64,000 nt of DNA from Collimonas sp. OK242 (GTDB taxonomy: Bacteria; Pseudomonadota; Gammaproteobacteria; Burkholderiales; Burkholderiaceae_D), in NCBI RefSeq assembly GCF_900107095.1, contig NZ_FNOR01000002.1:62001-126000 (forward strand), written 5' to 3'. A model generated the notes under the pieces. That model saw only the letters and a program-made list of their open reading frames with translations, was not told the origin of the DNA and ran no database searches. Positions 24,135 through 32,392 of this stretch are shown piece by piece (the first letter of the stretch is position 1; each line of letters opens with the position of its first letter). Made by a program: the position numbers and the translations under genes.

Positions 24135-25273
24135 GTCGCCGCCACTAAGCAAGGCTTGCCAGGATTGTCGCTCTCATCAATGACGTCGGTCACCATGTTC
24201 CATTTCGAAAACTCAGGTTCAAAGTCTCGCAAGTTCAACCATCCCATGCTGGTATAGGCGCCCACTTCCAATATTTCCTTTCGAGCCAGGCGTCGCGCCA
24301 ACAGAATCGCTGCCATGCAAGGAATTTCCGGCCCAAAATCGTCGTCTGCAGCAATGTGCCAGGCACGGCGAACTCGCGAACCACCGGCATCTATGCCTTG
24401 TACTCGGACAACCATGCCACCGAGCGATGATCCAAGGAAGTCGAGTCCTTTTGCAGTGGCGTTGAGTAACCTTGCCAATCGTTCCGGACGGCTGACAAAA
24501 CCTGTCTTACGCAGCCAAGCCAGCGTTGAAAGCGCCCGCTGACTTAGCCCAATTTCCAGCGCGGCACGGAACATGACGGAACGTACATTTTTGTAGTGGA
24601 CAGGGAATAGTTCCAGATCCGGAATGTCGCACAAAGCGCCAATGCGCGGACTAAGGCGCGCAAATTCTATGTGCGCCGGATTGGCCCAGCCGTATTGAGT
24701 GACCCAATTCGCATCCTGCCAGACCTGAATCGGCGCGCCACAATAATTGAGCACCCCGGCAAGAGTGGCTATGCCGCGCGGCGCTGTCTGGGCTGGGGCT
24801 ATGCAAATATCTACGGATTCCAGGTTTTGCCAGCTATGGGAAAGATGGTCGACGACCGCGGATGAAAGAGCCGGTACCGTGCTGGCGCCAGTGATAGCGA
24901 TTCGTCCGCTCTGGCGGAAGGCAGCATCTAAGGTTTGCGGAAAGTCGCAAACGAATCTCCTGCCGTCTGCCAGATCGATATAGTGGGCGTTGGCTGCGGC
25001 CACGGCCAATGGAACGGCGTAACCCTGCTGTTGAAACGGCCCTGCTGTATGAATGACAAGCTCGGCGCCAGCGCTGCGTAAGGTTTTCGCTAAATTGTCC
25101 CGGGCCAAATCGAGATGCATGGATTTCGTACGATTCCCCAACTCGGCAGCAAGATGAGCAGCCCGGCTTGCATCTCTACCGGCAATGACCAGATCAATAT
25201 CGGGAGAATCAGCCAGTGCACGGCAAATACGTGCTCCAAAATTTCCATATCCGCCTAGCACGACTGTTTTCAA
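24131..25273 (-). CDS. Saccharopine-dehydrogenase-like NAD(P)-binding protein
   Basis: A 380-residue putative oxidoreductase. The N-terminus is a Rossmann fold (MKTVVLGGYGNFGARICRAL) followed by DLVIAGRD, where the dinucleotide ribose is usually held. The family motif VIHTAGPFQQQGYAVPLAVAAANAHYIDLADG comes next, typical of the saccharopine dehydrogenase NADP-binding family. The C-terminal half has no recognisable catalytic signature, and most such proteins in bacteria have no known substrate; true lysine-pathway activity should not be assumed. First gene of a leftward operon with two small membrane proteins. Confidence 0.85.
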   Translation of the reverse strand: MKTVVLGGYGNFGARICRALADSPDIDLVIAGRDASRAAHLAAELGNRTKSMHLDLARDNLAKTLRSAGAELVIHTAGPFQQQGYAVPLAVAAANAHYIDLADGRRFVCDFPQTLDAAFRQSGRIAITGASTVPALSSAVVDHLSHSWQNLESVDICIAPAQTAPRGIATLAGVLNYCGAPIQVWQDANWVTQYGWANPAHIEFARLSPRIGALCDIPDLELFPVHYKNVRSVMFRAALEIGLSQRALSTLAWLRKTGFVSRPERLARLLNATAKGLDFLGSSLGGMVVRVQGIDAGGSRVRRAWHIAADDDFGPEIPCMAAILLARRLARKEILEVGAYTSMGWLNLRDFEPEFSKWNMVTDVIDESDNPGKPCLVAAT

Positions 25274-25429
25274 TCGATTTCCTCAACCTGTAATCTTGTT
25301 CATGCGATTATAAAGTTACATTGATTGGCTTGGTTGCTATTACATTGGTTCGCAAACATCCGGCAGTGGCTCCTACTGCTATCGGAGTCGCGTAGGAGCT
25401 ACGATTGTCAATAGCGGACAGCATCCGAC

Positions 25430-25640
25430 GCTGCGGTTGCTCGCCTGAACCATCGGCGCACCTGCCTGCATGAAGCGCGACAGCAGCTGTGCCAGCACGA
25501 TGTCGGCGATGGCTACCGGGAACCCGCATAACGCCAGTTGGCAGGTCCAGCCGCTTGGGTGCCGCATCTTCGCCGGCATGCGCTTCTGCAATCATCGCTA
25601 CGCGATGCCGATAGAACTCCTGGCCGGCGTCAGTCAGTCA
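25430..25640 (-). pseudogene. Decayed fragment of a LysR-type regulator
   Basis: Reading leftward, one frame gives LTDAGQEFYRHRVAMIAEAH then a segment ending LPTGVMRV. After a frame change near 25520 the homology continues as PVAIADIVLAQLLSRFMQA and ASNRSV. Together these match the linker and early effector domain of LysR regulators (LTEAGxxFY, then P-G-LRVSxPxxxxxxxLxPLLxxF). The DNA-binding domain and the rest of the effector domain are missing. It lies divergent from the pirin gene, a usual position for a regulator of that gene. The stretch between the saccharopine-like gene and pirin holds nothing else convincing. Confidence 0.6.
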
Positions 25641-25767
25641 AATTTATCGTTCCGCTGATGAAACGATGCGTTGTTATTTTTCGCCTTTTTCTCTGATCGT
25701 TGCAATGTCATAATCTGTCTCAGTCAGGAAAATACACCGCAAGCTTGCCATTTGCAAAGGACATCAC

Positions 25768-26646
25768 ATGAACAACACACTGCGTATCTCGGAAATCGTT
25801 GCCGGCCATGACATGGAAATCGGCCATGGTTTCCATGCCAAGCATTTTGCAGAAAACGCGTTCCGCGGCCTGCTCGATCCGGTAGTCATGCTCGATCATT
25901 TCCACATGAGCGTGCCAACCTTCGATCCGCATCCGCATGCGGGCATATCGGCGGTGACCTATATGTTTGAGGATTCCGCCAGCCCGCACGTGAATTACGA
26001 TTCGCTCGGCAACCGGGGGCCGATTCATCCGGGCGACCTGCACTGGTTTGTTGCCGGCCGCGGAACGGTGCATACCGAACAGCCGGAAGGCAAAAATCCG
26101 CATGTGCATGCCTTGCAGATTTTCGTCAATCTGCCCGCCGGCAAGAAGCTTATCGACCCCCATGCGGTGCACGTGGATAGCGTGGATATACCCGAAATCC
26201 ATGCAGCCGGCGTGCGGGTCAGGGTGGTGACAGGAGAATCTCAGGAGGTGCGTTCGCCGGCGCTCCTGCCGGAACCGTTCACGCTGCTGGATGGTTTTCT
26301 GGAGGCCGACGGAATCTTTGAACATTCCGTGCCGGCAGGCTGGAACGCCATGATCTACGCCGTGCAGGGCCGGGTAAGCCTGAGCGCTGGCGACGATGCG
26401 ATGCCACAGGTGTTGCCGGAAGCGAGCGCGCTAGGCGTCGGCGGAGCGACGACGCTCAGGCTGGCGGCAGCCGGCTCTGCGCATTTTGTCATCCTGTCCG
26501 GCCCGGCTCTCAATGAACCGCTGGTCAAGCATGGCCCGTTCGTGATGAATACTCAGGAGCAAATGAACGATCGTCTCCAGGCTTATCAGCGCGGCGAATT
26601 CGGGCGGCTGGAGTTGCCTTTCAAAGCCGTTGCCGGCGCAGATTGA
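25768..26646 (+). CDS. Pirin-family cupin protein
   Basis: A 292-residue bicupin of the pirin family. The N-terminal cupin has the metal-ligand pattern: HPHAGISAVTYMFED supplies two histidines, and GTVHTEQ supplies a third histidine and a glutamate. The pirin signature (LDHFHMSVPTFDPHPHAG; NPHVHALQIFVNLPAGKK) is intact. The C-terminal half (NAMIYAVQGRVSLSAG onward) is the second cupin, lacking ligands as usual. Some bacterial pirins act as quercetinases and others as regulators, so the role here is open. AAAGGA lies about eight bases ahead of the ATG. A LysR relic lies divergently upstream. Confidence 0.93.
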   Translation: MNNTLRISEIVAGHDMEIGHGFHAKHFAENAFRGLLDPVVMLDHFHMSVPTFDPHPHAGISAVTYMFEDSASPHVNYDSLGNRGPIHPGDLHWFVAGRGTVHTEQPEGKNPHVHALQIFVNLPAGKKLIDPHAVHVDSVDIPEIHAAGVRVRVVTGESQEVRSPALLPEPFTLLDGFLEADGIFEHSVPAGWNAMIYAVQGRVSLSAGDDAMPQVLPEASALGVGGATTLRLAAAGSAHFVILSGPALNEPLVKHGPFVMNTQEQMNDRLQAYQRGEFGRLELPFKAVAGAD

Positions 26647-26656
26647 GACACTCCAT

Positions 26657-27244
26657 TCAACGCGGCGCTATAGGCGGCTTCCGCCTGAGGCTTTGAAACA
26701 GGCCGGCGCTGGCGTCGAAGCCTCGGCAAACCCCCAAGGCGATCACGCCGGTGACGGCAAGCATCGCCGCGGTATGAACGGCCACGGCTGCGAGCGCCAG
26801 CGTCAGCGAGCCGGATGCAGTGATCGCGCGGACCGACGCGTCGCCCATGCAAAGCGGGATCAAGGCTGGCACCAGCATCAATCCGGCGCCGTGTGCGGTG
26901 GACATCATGAAGGACCACAGCGCCAGCCCGGCATGAGCTGCCGGCGTCCGGACCCGCTTGGGTTTGCGGCCCGACAGGTGATATGCCGCGACAACTACAA
27001 GCAGCACGCCCGCGAGAGCTTGCAGCACCGCGCGATCCAGCGCCAGGCCGAGTGCCACTGCTGCGGCCACGAGTGCGACCGATGCGGCATGTCCGACTGC
27101 GATCGGCGCCAGGGCCCACAATGCCTGCGTCCGATCGCTCGACTGCACGCCCCAGGCGGCGGCAAACATCCAGCCGGTGGCAGGGTTTAGCCCGTGAAGG
27201 GCGCCGATCCCTGCCACCGCCAGCCATGGCCAAAGGCTCAACAT
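26657..27244 (-). CDS. Small polytopic membrane protein, last gene of the DUF899 operon
   Basis: A 195-residue protein with about six hydrophobic segments. The ATG at 27244 (MLSLWPWLAV) was chosen because upstream residues are arginine-rich and unlike a membrane leader. Motifs GIGALHGLNPATGW and MMSTAHGAGLML place His-Gly pairs at the start of helices, and GHAASVALV follows. This loosely recalls metal or thiosulfate transporter families (NicO/TauE-like) without being diagnostic, so substrate and family are uncertain. It starts 23 bases after the DUF899 gene on the same strand and ends ten bases from the convergent pirin gene. Confidence 0.72.
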   Translation of the reverse strand: MLSLWPWLAVAGIGALHGLNPATGWMFAAAWGVQSSDRTQALWALAPIAVGHAASVALVAAAVALGLALDRAVLQALAGVLLVVVAAYHLSGRKPKRVRTPAAHAGLALWSFMMSTAHGAGLMLVPALIPLCMGDASVRAITASGSLTLALAAVAVHTAAMLAVTGVIALGVCRGFDASAGLFQSLRRKPPIAPR

Positions 27245-27267
27245 GATGTGCTCAGGCAGCTCGCGCT

Positions 27268-28056
27268 TCAGACGTGCGCATCGCAGCATGAACCGGACGC
27301 CGGCGCCGGCTTCGCGATCGGCCCTGACTCGTAGCGGTCGTGATGGCGCACCCACTCCATTTTGTGGGGCACGTCGTGCTCGTCGCGGCCCTTGGGCGTG
27401 AGGTCCATCAGCTTGTATGCGCCTAGCATGACCTCCACACCGCGGCCGTAGGTCGAGTAGGTGTGGAAGACTTCGCCTGCGTCGTCCTTGTAGAACACGC
27501 TGATGCCCGGCGCCTCCTCGGCCGGGAACGGCTGCATGCCGTAGTTGTAGTAGACCTCGCCCTTGGCCATTTCTTCCGGCGTGAAGCTGACGTGGAAGTC
27601 GTGGTTGAAATCGCTGTCATGCGAGGACACCCACCTGAACTGCCATCCCAAGCGCTGGCGAAAGCGCTCTATGTCGGCCAGCGGCGCACGCGAAATGGCC
27701 ACCAGCGTGATGTCGCGATGCGCCAGGTGTACGTTCATGCCGTCAGTGTGATCCGCCATGAAAGAGCAGCTCGGGCAACCCTGCTCCCATCCCGGGCCGA
27801 ACATGAAATGCTGCACCAGCAGTTGGCGGCGGCCTGCGAAAAGCTCGGAGAGCGTGCGCCGGCCTTCCAGCGTGTCGAAGAGGTAGTTCTTCTCGACACG
27901 CTCCCACGGCAGCGCCCGGCGCTCGCGGGCAATCTGGTCATACAGGTGCGTCAGCTCCTTTTCGCGCGCCAGCAAGGTCTTACGCGCGTTCAGCCATTGA
28001 TCGCTGGAGACGACGGGATGGTTCACGGTAGGTGTTTCGGCAATGGTGATGTTCAT
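27268..28056 (-). CDS. DUF899 family (thioredoxin-like fold) protein
   Basis: A 262-residue protein matching the DUF899 pattern: WLNARKTLLAREKELTHLYDQIARERRALPWERVEKNYLFD near the start, QLLVQHFMFGPGWEQGCPSCSFMADH with a CPSC pair in the thioredoxin-like position, HRDITLVAISRAPLADIERF, and FHTYSTYGRGVEVMLGAYKLMDLTPKGRDE. The CxxC-like CPSC could be redox-active, but no enzymatic role is established for the family. It ends in SCCDAHV, a short cysteine-bearing tail. It is third in a leftward operon with a regulator, a beta-propeller protein and a membrane protein. Confidence 0.9.
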   Translation of the reverse strand: MNITIAETPTVNHPVVSSDQWLNARKTLLAREKELTHLYDQIARERRALPWERVEKNYLFDTLEGRRTLSELFAGRRQLLVQHFMFGPGWEQGCPSCSFMADHTDGMNVHLAHRDITLVAISRAPLADIERFRQRLGWQFRWVSSHDSDFNHDFHVSFTPEEMAKGEVYYNYGMQPFPAEEAPGISVFYKDDAGEVFHTYSTYGRGVEVMLGAYKLMDLTPKGRDEHDVPHKMEWVRHHDRYESGPIAKPAPASGSCCDAHV

Positions 28057-28143
28057 GATGTGCTCCTTGGCTCGAAGAGCCGTTCTGGGTTTTTCAATGC
28101 GTTGGACCGACGGCGCTGTTGGCCGCGCGGTATACGATCACGA

Positions 28144-28824
28144 TCAGACTGTTTTCGGGCGTCGTACGGCGCGAACCTTGCCGCTCCCTCCGCCGCCACA
28201 GTAAAAGAGATCTGCGCCGTCGGACTCGAGCCCGCTGACGGCGGTGCCGGGCGGCATCTCCAGCCGCTCGAGCACAGCGCCGCTCTTCGGATCGATGCGG
28301 CGGATGTCGCTCTCGTCGCCTTCCCACGTCCCGTGCCACAGCTCGCCGTCGACCCAGGTCACGCCGGTGACGAAGCGGTTGGACTCGATGGTGCGGATGA
28401 TTGCGCCGGTCGCCGGATCGATCTGGTGGATCTTGCGATCGCGGTGCTGGCCCACCCACAGACTGCCCTCGGCCCAGGTGAGCCCCGAGTCGTTACCGTT
28501 GCCGGGCGCGGGGATGGATGCCAGCACGTTGCCGTTGGCGGGATCGATCTTGTCGATACGCTTCTCGGCGATCTGGTAGAGGTAGTTGCCGTCGAAGGCG
28601 GTGCCGGCGTCGCAGGTGCAATCGAGCGTGCGCGTGGGCTCGCCGCTGGCGGGATCGAAGGCGATCAGCCTGGTCCCGGTGGCGGCCCAGACGCGCTGGC
28701 CATCGTGAGTCACGCCGGCCACACTATCGGCGCCCGGGAAGGGGCCATATTCGCGCACGATCTCGGCTATGCGTGTTGTTGCCTGGGGTCTGTCTTTGCT
28801 GGATTTGCTGGTCTTGCTGGTCAT
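28144..28824 (-). CDS. YncE/Vgb-like beta-propeller protein
   Basis: A 226-residue protein built from repeated short blades of the form WVGQHRDRKIHQIDPATGAIIRTI, RLIAFDPASGEPTRTLDC, RIDKIDPANGNVLASIPAPG and RIDPKSGAVLERLEM. This is the pattern of glutamine-cyclotransferase-like or Vgb-like propellers. No signal peptide is present, so it is probably cytoplasmic. The start ATG follows a Thr/Ser/Lys-rich leader (MTSKTSKSSKD). It sits between a TPR/winged-helix regulator and DUF899. No catalytic residues were identified. Confidence 0.8.
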   Translation of the reverse strand: MTSKTSKSSKDRPQATTRIAEIVREYGPFPGADSVAGVTHDGQRVWAATGTRLIAFDPASGEPTRTLDCTCDAGTAFDGNYLYQIAEKRIDKIDPANGNVLASIPAPGNGNDSGLTWAEGSLWVGQHRDRKIHQIDPATGAIIRTIESNRFVTGVTWVDGELWHGTWEGDESDIRRIDPKSGAVLERLEMPPGTAVSGLESDGADLFYCGGGGSGKVRAVRRPKTV

Positions 28825-28870
28825 TGCGGGCTCCTTGTGGCGCGCTTCGGATCGGCGCCGTGAGTGAACT

Positions 28871-30091
28871 CTATTCCATCTGGAGTGAAGCGGGGAGTAA
28901 CAAGATTGTCGTGAATGCTGCCAGCGGCGGCGACAGCCAGCGACGCGTCCGCGCCTGCCCGATCGAGCGCACCCGTCCGGCGGCCTCAAGCTCGAGCAGC
29001 GCGCGCTGGATAGTGCGCTGGCTGGCCCCCAGGGCCAGCGCCAGAGCCGAGGTCGACCAGGCCGCACCATCGGCAAGCAACGCCGCCAGCGAGGCCTGAT
29101 CGCCGTCGATGGGCGGCGCCAGCACGACAACGGCGCGCTCGCCGTGCGGCCTGAGAACGAAACCGCGGGCGGTGGCCTCGATGTGCGCCAGCTCTGTGAC
29201 GAGCGCGCGCAGGCGGCCGAGCTCGACCCGCAGGCGGGCCCGATGCGACTCGTCGGGGCGGCGGGTGTGGAATGCGCACGCGATCAAGGTTTCTCGATCA
29301 ATATCGCCTGGCCATGCCTCGGCGAGCGCGCGCGCCAACGCGAACAGCACCGGCCGGCGCGCCAGCGGCCGCCACGCGGCGCCGACGCCTAGCCCGCGAC
29401 GGCAGGCGTCGACTACCAACGTGTCGGAAGCCAGGAGCGCTGCGACTTCGTCGAGGCGCAGCGCCTGCTCGCCGCCGGCGAAGAGGCGCCGGGCGGCGGG
29501 ACGATCGAGCGCGGTCCGCGCCTCCGCCACCTCGGCCAGGAGCGCCGGCACGCGCGCGCGAGCAGCCGCCTCGTGCGCGCGGGCGAGCGCCGCCCGCGCA
29601 GGTTCGATGCGCAGCGAGCGCAACGCCAGCTCTGCCGCAGCCAGTTCGGCCACCGCCGCCAGCGACGGCGGCAGGCCATGCGTATCGAGCCGCGCCAGTG
29701 CTGCTTCGGCTTCGTCGAGGCGGCCAAGCAGCAAGAGCTTGCGCGCCGCGATGAGCCGTGCCTGTAGTGCGTTGGCGTGATCGGCGTGGGCTTCGAGCGT
29801 GGCCAATGCCGCCGCCAGCGAGCGCGGCGAGCTGCCGAGGTCGCGCACCGCCAGCGCCACCTCGGCCTCGGCGACGACACAACGCGCGCGCGCCAGCTCC
29901 TCGTGGGCGCCGAAGCCGCGGGCGGCGCGCCGTAGAAGCTCGCGGGCGCGCGGGTGCTCGCCGAGCTGAGCCATGGCGATGCCGCGCAAGGCCAGCGCCG
30001 GCGGGTCGTCGCGGAGGGCGACTCGTTTGAGGGCGCCGAGCGCATCGCCGGCGGCGAGGGCCCGCGCGGAGGCGGCGATCAGGGAATCCAT
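28871..30091 (-). CDS. TPR-like and winged-helix transcriptional regulator, extremely GC-rich
   Basis: A 406-residue protein. The first ~200 residues are alanine-rich paired helices resembling tetratricopeptide repeats (ALRGIAMAQLGEHPRARELLRRAARGFG; LLLGRLDEAEAALARLDTHG). The middle segment (about 225-320) contains AWPGDIDRETLIACAF and RARLRVELGRLR, resembling a winged-helix output region. The last ~70 residues hold another helix-turn-helix: LAALLADGAAWSTSALALALG and SQRTIQRALLELEAAGRV. ATG 30091 was chosen over a GTG at 30106. GC exceeds 80% in places (for example 29521-29580), far above neighbouring genes, suggesting foreign origin or strong drift. It heads the leftward operon with the beta-propeller, DUF899 and membrane genes and may regulate them. 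Confidence 0.78.
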   Translation of the reverse strand: MDSLIAASARALAAGDALGALKRVALRDDPPALALRGIAMAQLGEHPRARELLRRAARGFGAHEELARARCVVAEAEVALAVRDLGSSPRSLAAALATLEAHADHANALQARLIAARKLLLLGRLDEAEAALARLDTHGLPPSLAAVAELAAAELALRSLRIEPARAALARAHEAAARARVPALLAEVAEARTALDRPAARRLFAGGEQALRLDEVAALLASDTLVVDACRRGLGVGAAWRPLARRPVLFALARALAEAWPGDIDRETLIACAFHTRRPDESHRARLRVELGRLRALVTELAHIEATARGFVLRPHGERAVVVLAPPIDGDQASLAALLADGAAWSTSALALALGASQRTIQRALLELEAAGRVRSIGQARTRRWLSPPLAAFTTILLLPASLQME

Positions 30092-30456
30092 GCCGACAGG
30101 ATACACCGCCGCGCTGGCGTCGCGCTGCGCTTGAGAAGCGTCCCGGGCGCTAGCGTGCGTGGTCGGGGATCGGGTCGGTGTTGAACATGCAGTCCCGGCT
30201 TCGAGCGCGACCGAGACATTGAGCGTGTGTTTTTTGACGATCGAATCCGAGGTGTTCGATGGCGGCTCCGGACTCGAAGCACCGTATTGAATGTCGGCTT
30301 GCAGTCATTTTCAGACAAAATTGGCTGCCCTGCGACAGGCAGGAGCCGACCCAAAACGGCCATACGCTTTTCTCCAAAGCAGCCGTTCGGTTCGGTCGCC
30401 AATACTTGATGACCGAAAATTTTCAGTAAATTGGGTCAGGTATTCGCCTTACGGCC
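30092..30456. other. Gene-free boundary between GC-rich and AT-rich DNA
   Basis: 365 bases without a supportable gene. GC falls sharply from the regulator gene to AT-rich accessory DNA. A GC-rich imperfect inverted repeat lies near 30327-30350 (GGCTGCCCTG and CAGGCAGGAGCC). The promoter of the leftward operon should lie at its left end, but no clear -35/-10 pair stands out. Confidence 0.5.
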
Positions 30457-30741
30457 CTATATTCCACCGCCATAAAAAAACAAATATGAAGGTATCAATG
30501 CTAACAGTAAGAACGAGAAAATAAGGTAAAGAGATTTCGGCAGTTTTTTCACAAAAATAGTTAAGCAAGCGCTGAGCAACGCCATTGCTAGCGGAAACAA
30601 TATATAGAATTCCAACCGACCAATGTTCGGATACCCGGCAACCTCTTGACTAGCTGCGCCAACACAGACCGTAATACCCAAATACACAAGGCCACCCCAG
30701 AATATGCAACACAGAATTGATACAGCACGTCCTTTAACCAT
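30457..30741 (-). CDS. Small membrane protein, hypothetical
   Basis: A 94-residue protein with three hydrophobic segments (AVSILCCIFWGGLVYLGITVCV, FYILFPLAMALLSACLTIFV and SLYLIFSFLLLALIPSYLFFY). ATG 30741 was chosen over a GTG at 30759 because GAAGGG precedes it at good spacing. The region is AT-rich (about 42% GC in one sampled line), unlike the GC-rich operon to its left. The family is not recognised. Confidence 0.6.
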   Translation of the reverse strand: MVKGRAVSILCCIFWGGLVYLGITVCVGAASQEVAGYPNIGRLEFYILFPLAMALLSACLTIFVKKLPKSLYLIFSFLLLALIPSYLFFYGGGI

Positions 30742-30933
30742 AATCACCCTTCGTGCCACTCATTGAGCCATCGTTAGCGAAAACAGGCTAGGGATATTCA
30801 GCCAGGGGGCTTGTAGCACCTCCGAAGCAGTGAGGCACCTTATTGCAATACATTGACAAATGACAGCATCTGGCCGGAATCTGGCATCCAACGTTTGACG
30901 TGGTGGAACAGCGAATGGAGCCCAATCCTTCAC

Positions 30934-31191
30934 TCACCACAACCCTTCTTTGCAATACCTGTCATAAGGTACAAGGAGTTGTTCGACTGTTCCAACGCCG
31001 GGACAAAAAACATATCCCAACACAATCAAAATTCCCTTTAAGAGAAAATGTAACTGCCCCCAATAAAATGCCGCTATGGATGCGCCCAGTATCGAAAATA
31101 TCAAAAAACTCAGCAACCTTAAGCGATAGCGAAAGTATTCTGAGCGAGACATTTTCGGTGGAGCTGGCCAGTTACGAGGGAATATTTTCAT
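30934..31191 (-). CDS. Small membrane protein, hypothetical
   Basis: An 85-residue protein with two hydrophobic segments (LLSFLIFSILGASIAAFYWG and LLKGILIVLGYVFCPGVGTV) after a basic N-terminus (SRSEYFRYRLRL), which fits positive-inside insertion. The family is not recognised. A reading frame on the other strand (30900-31211) overlaps it entirely and looks less protein-like. An imperfect inverted repeat begins at its stop codon, spanning about 30906-30943, and could be a terminator. Confidence 0.5.
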   Translation of the reverse strand: MKIFPRNWPAPPKMSRSEYFRYRLRLLSFLIFSILGASIAAFYWGQLHFLLKGILIVLGYVFCPGVGTVEQLLVPYDRYCKEGLW

Positions 31192-31417
31192 GGCTGGTTC
31201 TAATTTTTTAGCGTCTACCGAGCATGGACAAATATGCCGGAGCTTTAAAAACCATCAGACTCAACTTCGAAGAGCGATTGCGTATCTTGCCATGGAATGA
31301 TTATCAAAACAATATCAATTTAGTGGGGCGTGTGACGGACGGCTTTTGGCCGAATTGAGGCGGTCGCGACAGGTTGATTTCGATCCATAGCGGCCTGTGA
31401 CGATTCCAAAGAGCAGA

Positions 31418-31478
31418 CTTTAACGTTCGACGTAAGGGGCCCGCCGCAGGCAGGTCCCCTTGACGGAGGGGTTAGGAC
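31418..31478 (-). repeat. Integron attC-like (59-base-element) recombination site
   Basis: Read on the minus strand, the site begins with TCCTAAC two bases after the stop of the LysE gene and ends with GTTAAAG, close to the attC R-box consensus (RYYYAAC and GTTRRRY); the outermost base deviates on each side. Between them lies a long imperfect palindrome, AAGGGG-A-CCTGCC, loop TGC, GGCGGG-CCCCTT. The single unpaired A is the kind of extrahelical base that attC sites carry. The size (61 bp), palindromy and position immediately after a gene all fit a cassette attC. No integrase gene and no second convincing attC are visible in the window. Confidence 0.6.
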
Positions 31479-32102
31479 TCATCGTGCGCGCTCCAAGGCT
31501 ACCTTGACGCCAAGACCAACAAGCGCGGCGCCGGCAAACTGCTGAAAGCGCTGGAAAAACCTTGGCTTGGCCAGAAGCCAATGCCGTGCACGACCGCCAA
31601 GTACGGCGGTGCAGAGGTTTACCGCGGTGCCCGATGCGATGGAGACTAGGCCAAGAACGGCTGCTTGTAGCCCAGGATTGCCCAGAGACGGATTTATGAA
31701 CTGAGGAAGGATAGCGAGAAAGAAGAGAGCTACCTTTGGGTTCAGCAGATTGGATACAGCGCCCTGTGCTAAAGGTGATGCCCAACGGTTTCTGGGTGGC
31801 TCCGTGGCGACAGAGACAGGACTGCGCAGCATTTGCCAACCAAGCCAGCAGAGATAGATAGCTCCGATGGCCTTTACAACGACGAATGCCGTGGGTACTG
31901 CTTCCAGAAACGCAGTGATTCCAAAGGTTGCGGCCCCAGCATGCACTAACGCCGCACAAGCGATGCCGGCACAAACCTGTGCCCCGGCCGATGCGCCCCG
32001 TGAAACTGAATTAGTCAGGATGCAGATGACGTCGGGCCCTGGAATCAGAGCGAAGCTCATATTGAGTAGCGTGAAAGCCAGGAGTGTGGAGAGTTCGATC
32101 AT
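31479..32102 (-). CDS. LysE/RhtB-family amino-acid exporter
   Basis: A 207-residue inner-membrane protein with about six hydrophobic segments and the family signature near the N-terminus: FALIPGPDVICILTNSVSRGASAGAQVCAGIACAALVH. WLGWQMLRS and LLNPKVALFFLAILPQF, both diagnostic of LysE/RhtB proteins, follow. It probably exports amino acids or derivatives; the substrate cannot be read from sequence. An attC-like site begins right after its stop, so the gene may have arrived as an integron cassette. GTTAGGG lies shortly upstream of its start, resembling a cassette junction, but without a full attC there. Confidence 0.9.
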   Translation of the reverse strand: MIELSTLLAFTLLNMSFALIPGPDVICILTNSVSRGASAGAQVCAGIACAALVHAGAATFGITAFLEAVPTAFVVVKAIGAIYLCWLGWQMLRSPVSVATEPPRNRWASPLAQGAVSNLLNPKVALFFLAILPQFINPSLGNPGLQAAVLGLVSIASGTAVNLCTAVLGGRARHWLLAKPRFFQRFQQFAGAALVGLGVKVALERAR

Positions 32103-32392
32103 CTTGAGCCCTAACGTGATTTATGGTTCATTTTGCAAAATTAGCCGCTGTCCAAAAATTGAGCGGCAAGTTTCTAATCTCTGAAAAACCTTATGGGCTT
32201 AGTCTAAATCGTTTATGACATCAAAAAACTAGGTATAACCAAATCGACAAAACGTGCACCAAAATTGTTTTTCATTCTACTAATATTTTTGGACATCCGG
32301 GCAAGATCTTGAATGCCCGTTATTGCCGTGATGCGTCGGTCATTCATCCGCTTACAACTTCTCGCCTGGTGTTTTTTTCCCGGAAATAAATG
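32103..32392. other. AT-rich intergenic region
   Basis: About 290 bases with no supportable gene. On the minus strand the sequence just ahead of the LysE gene reads CACGTTAGGGCTC, a possible cassette junction. The remainder is AT-rich with no clear repeat. Confidence 0.5.

Noticed and set aside
24131-25273. Lysine-pathway saccharopine dehydrogenase
   Set aside because: Only the nucleotide-binding half matches the family, and the neighbours are small membrane proteins, so a lysine role is not supported.
27463-28863. Plus-strand open frame (466 codons) over DUF899 and the propeller gene
   Set aside because: Both minus-strand genes match known families over their whole length; the plus frame is a GC-rich shadow.
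30906-30943. A second attC-like site after the 85-residue membrane gene
   Set aside because: The 3' end reads GTTGGAT and a stem can be drawn, but the opposite R-box is missing and the stem has several bulges. It is more likely a terminator hairpin.
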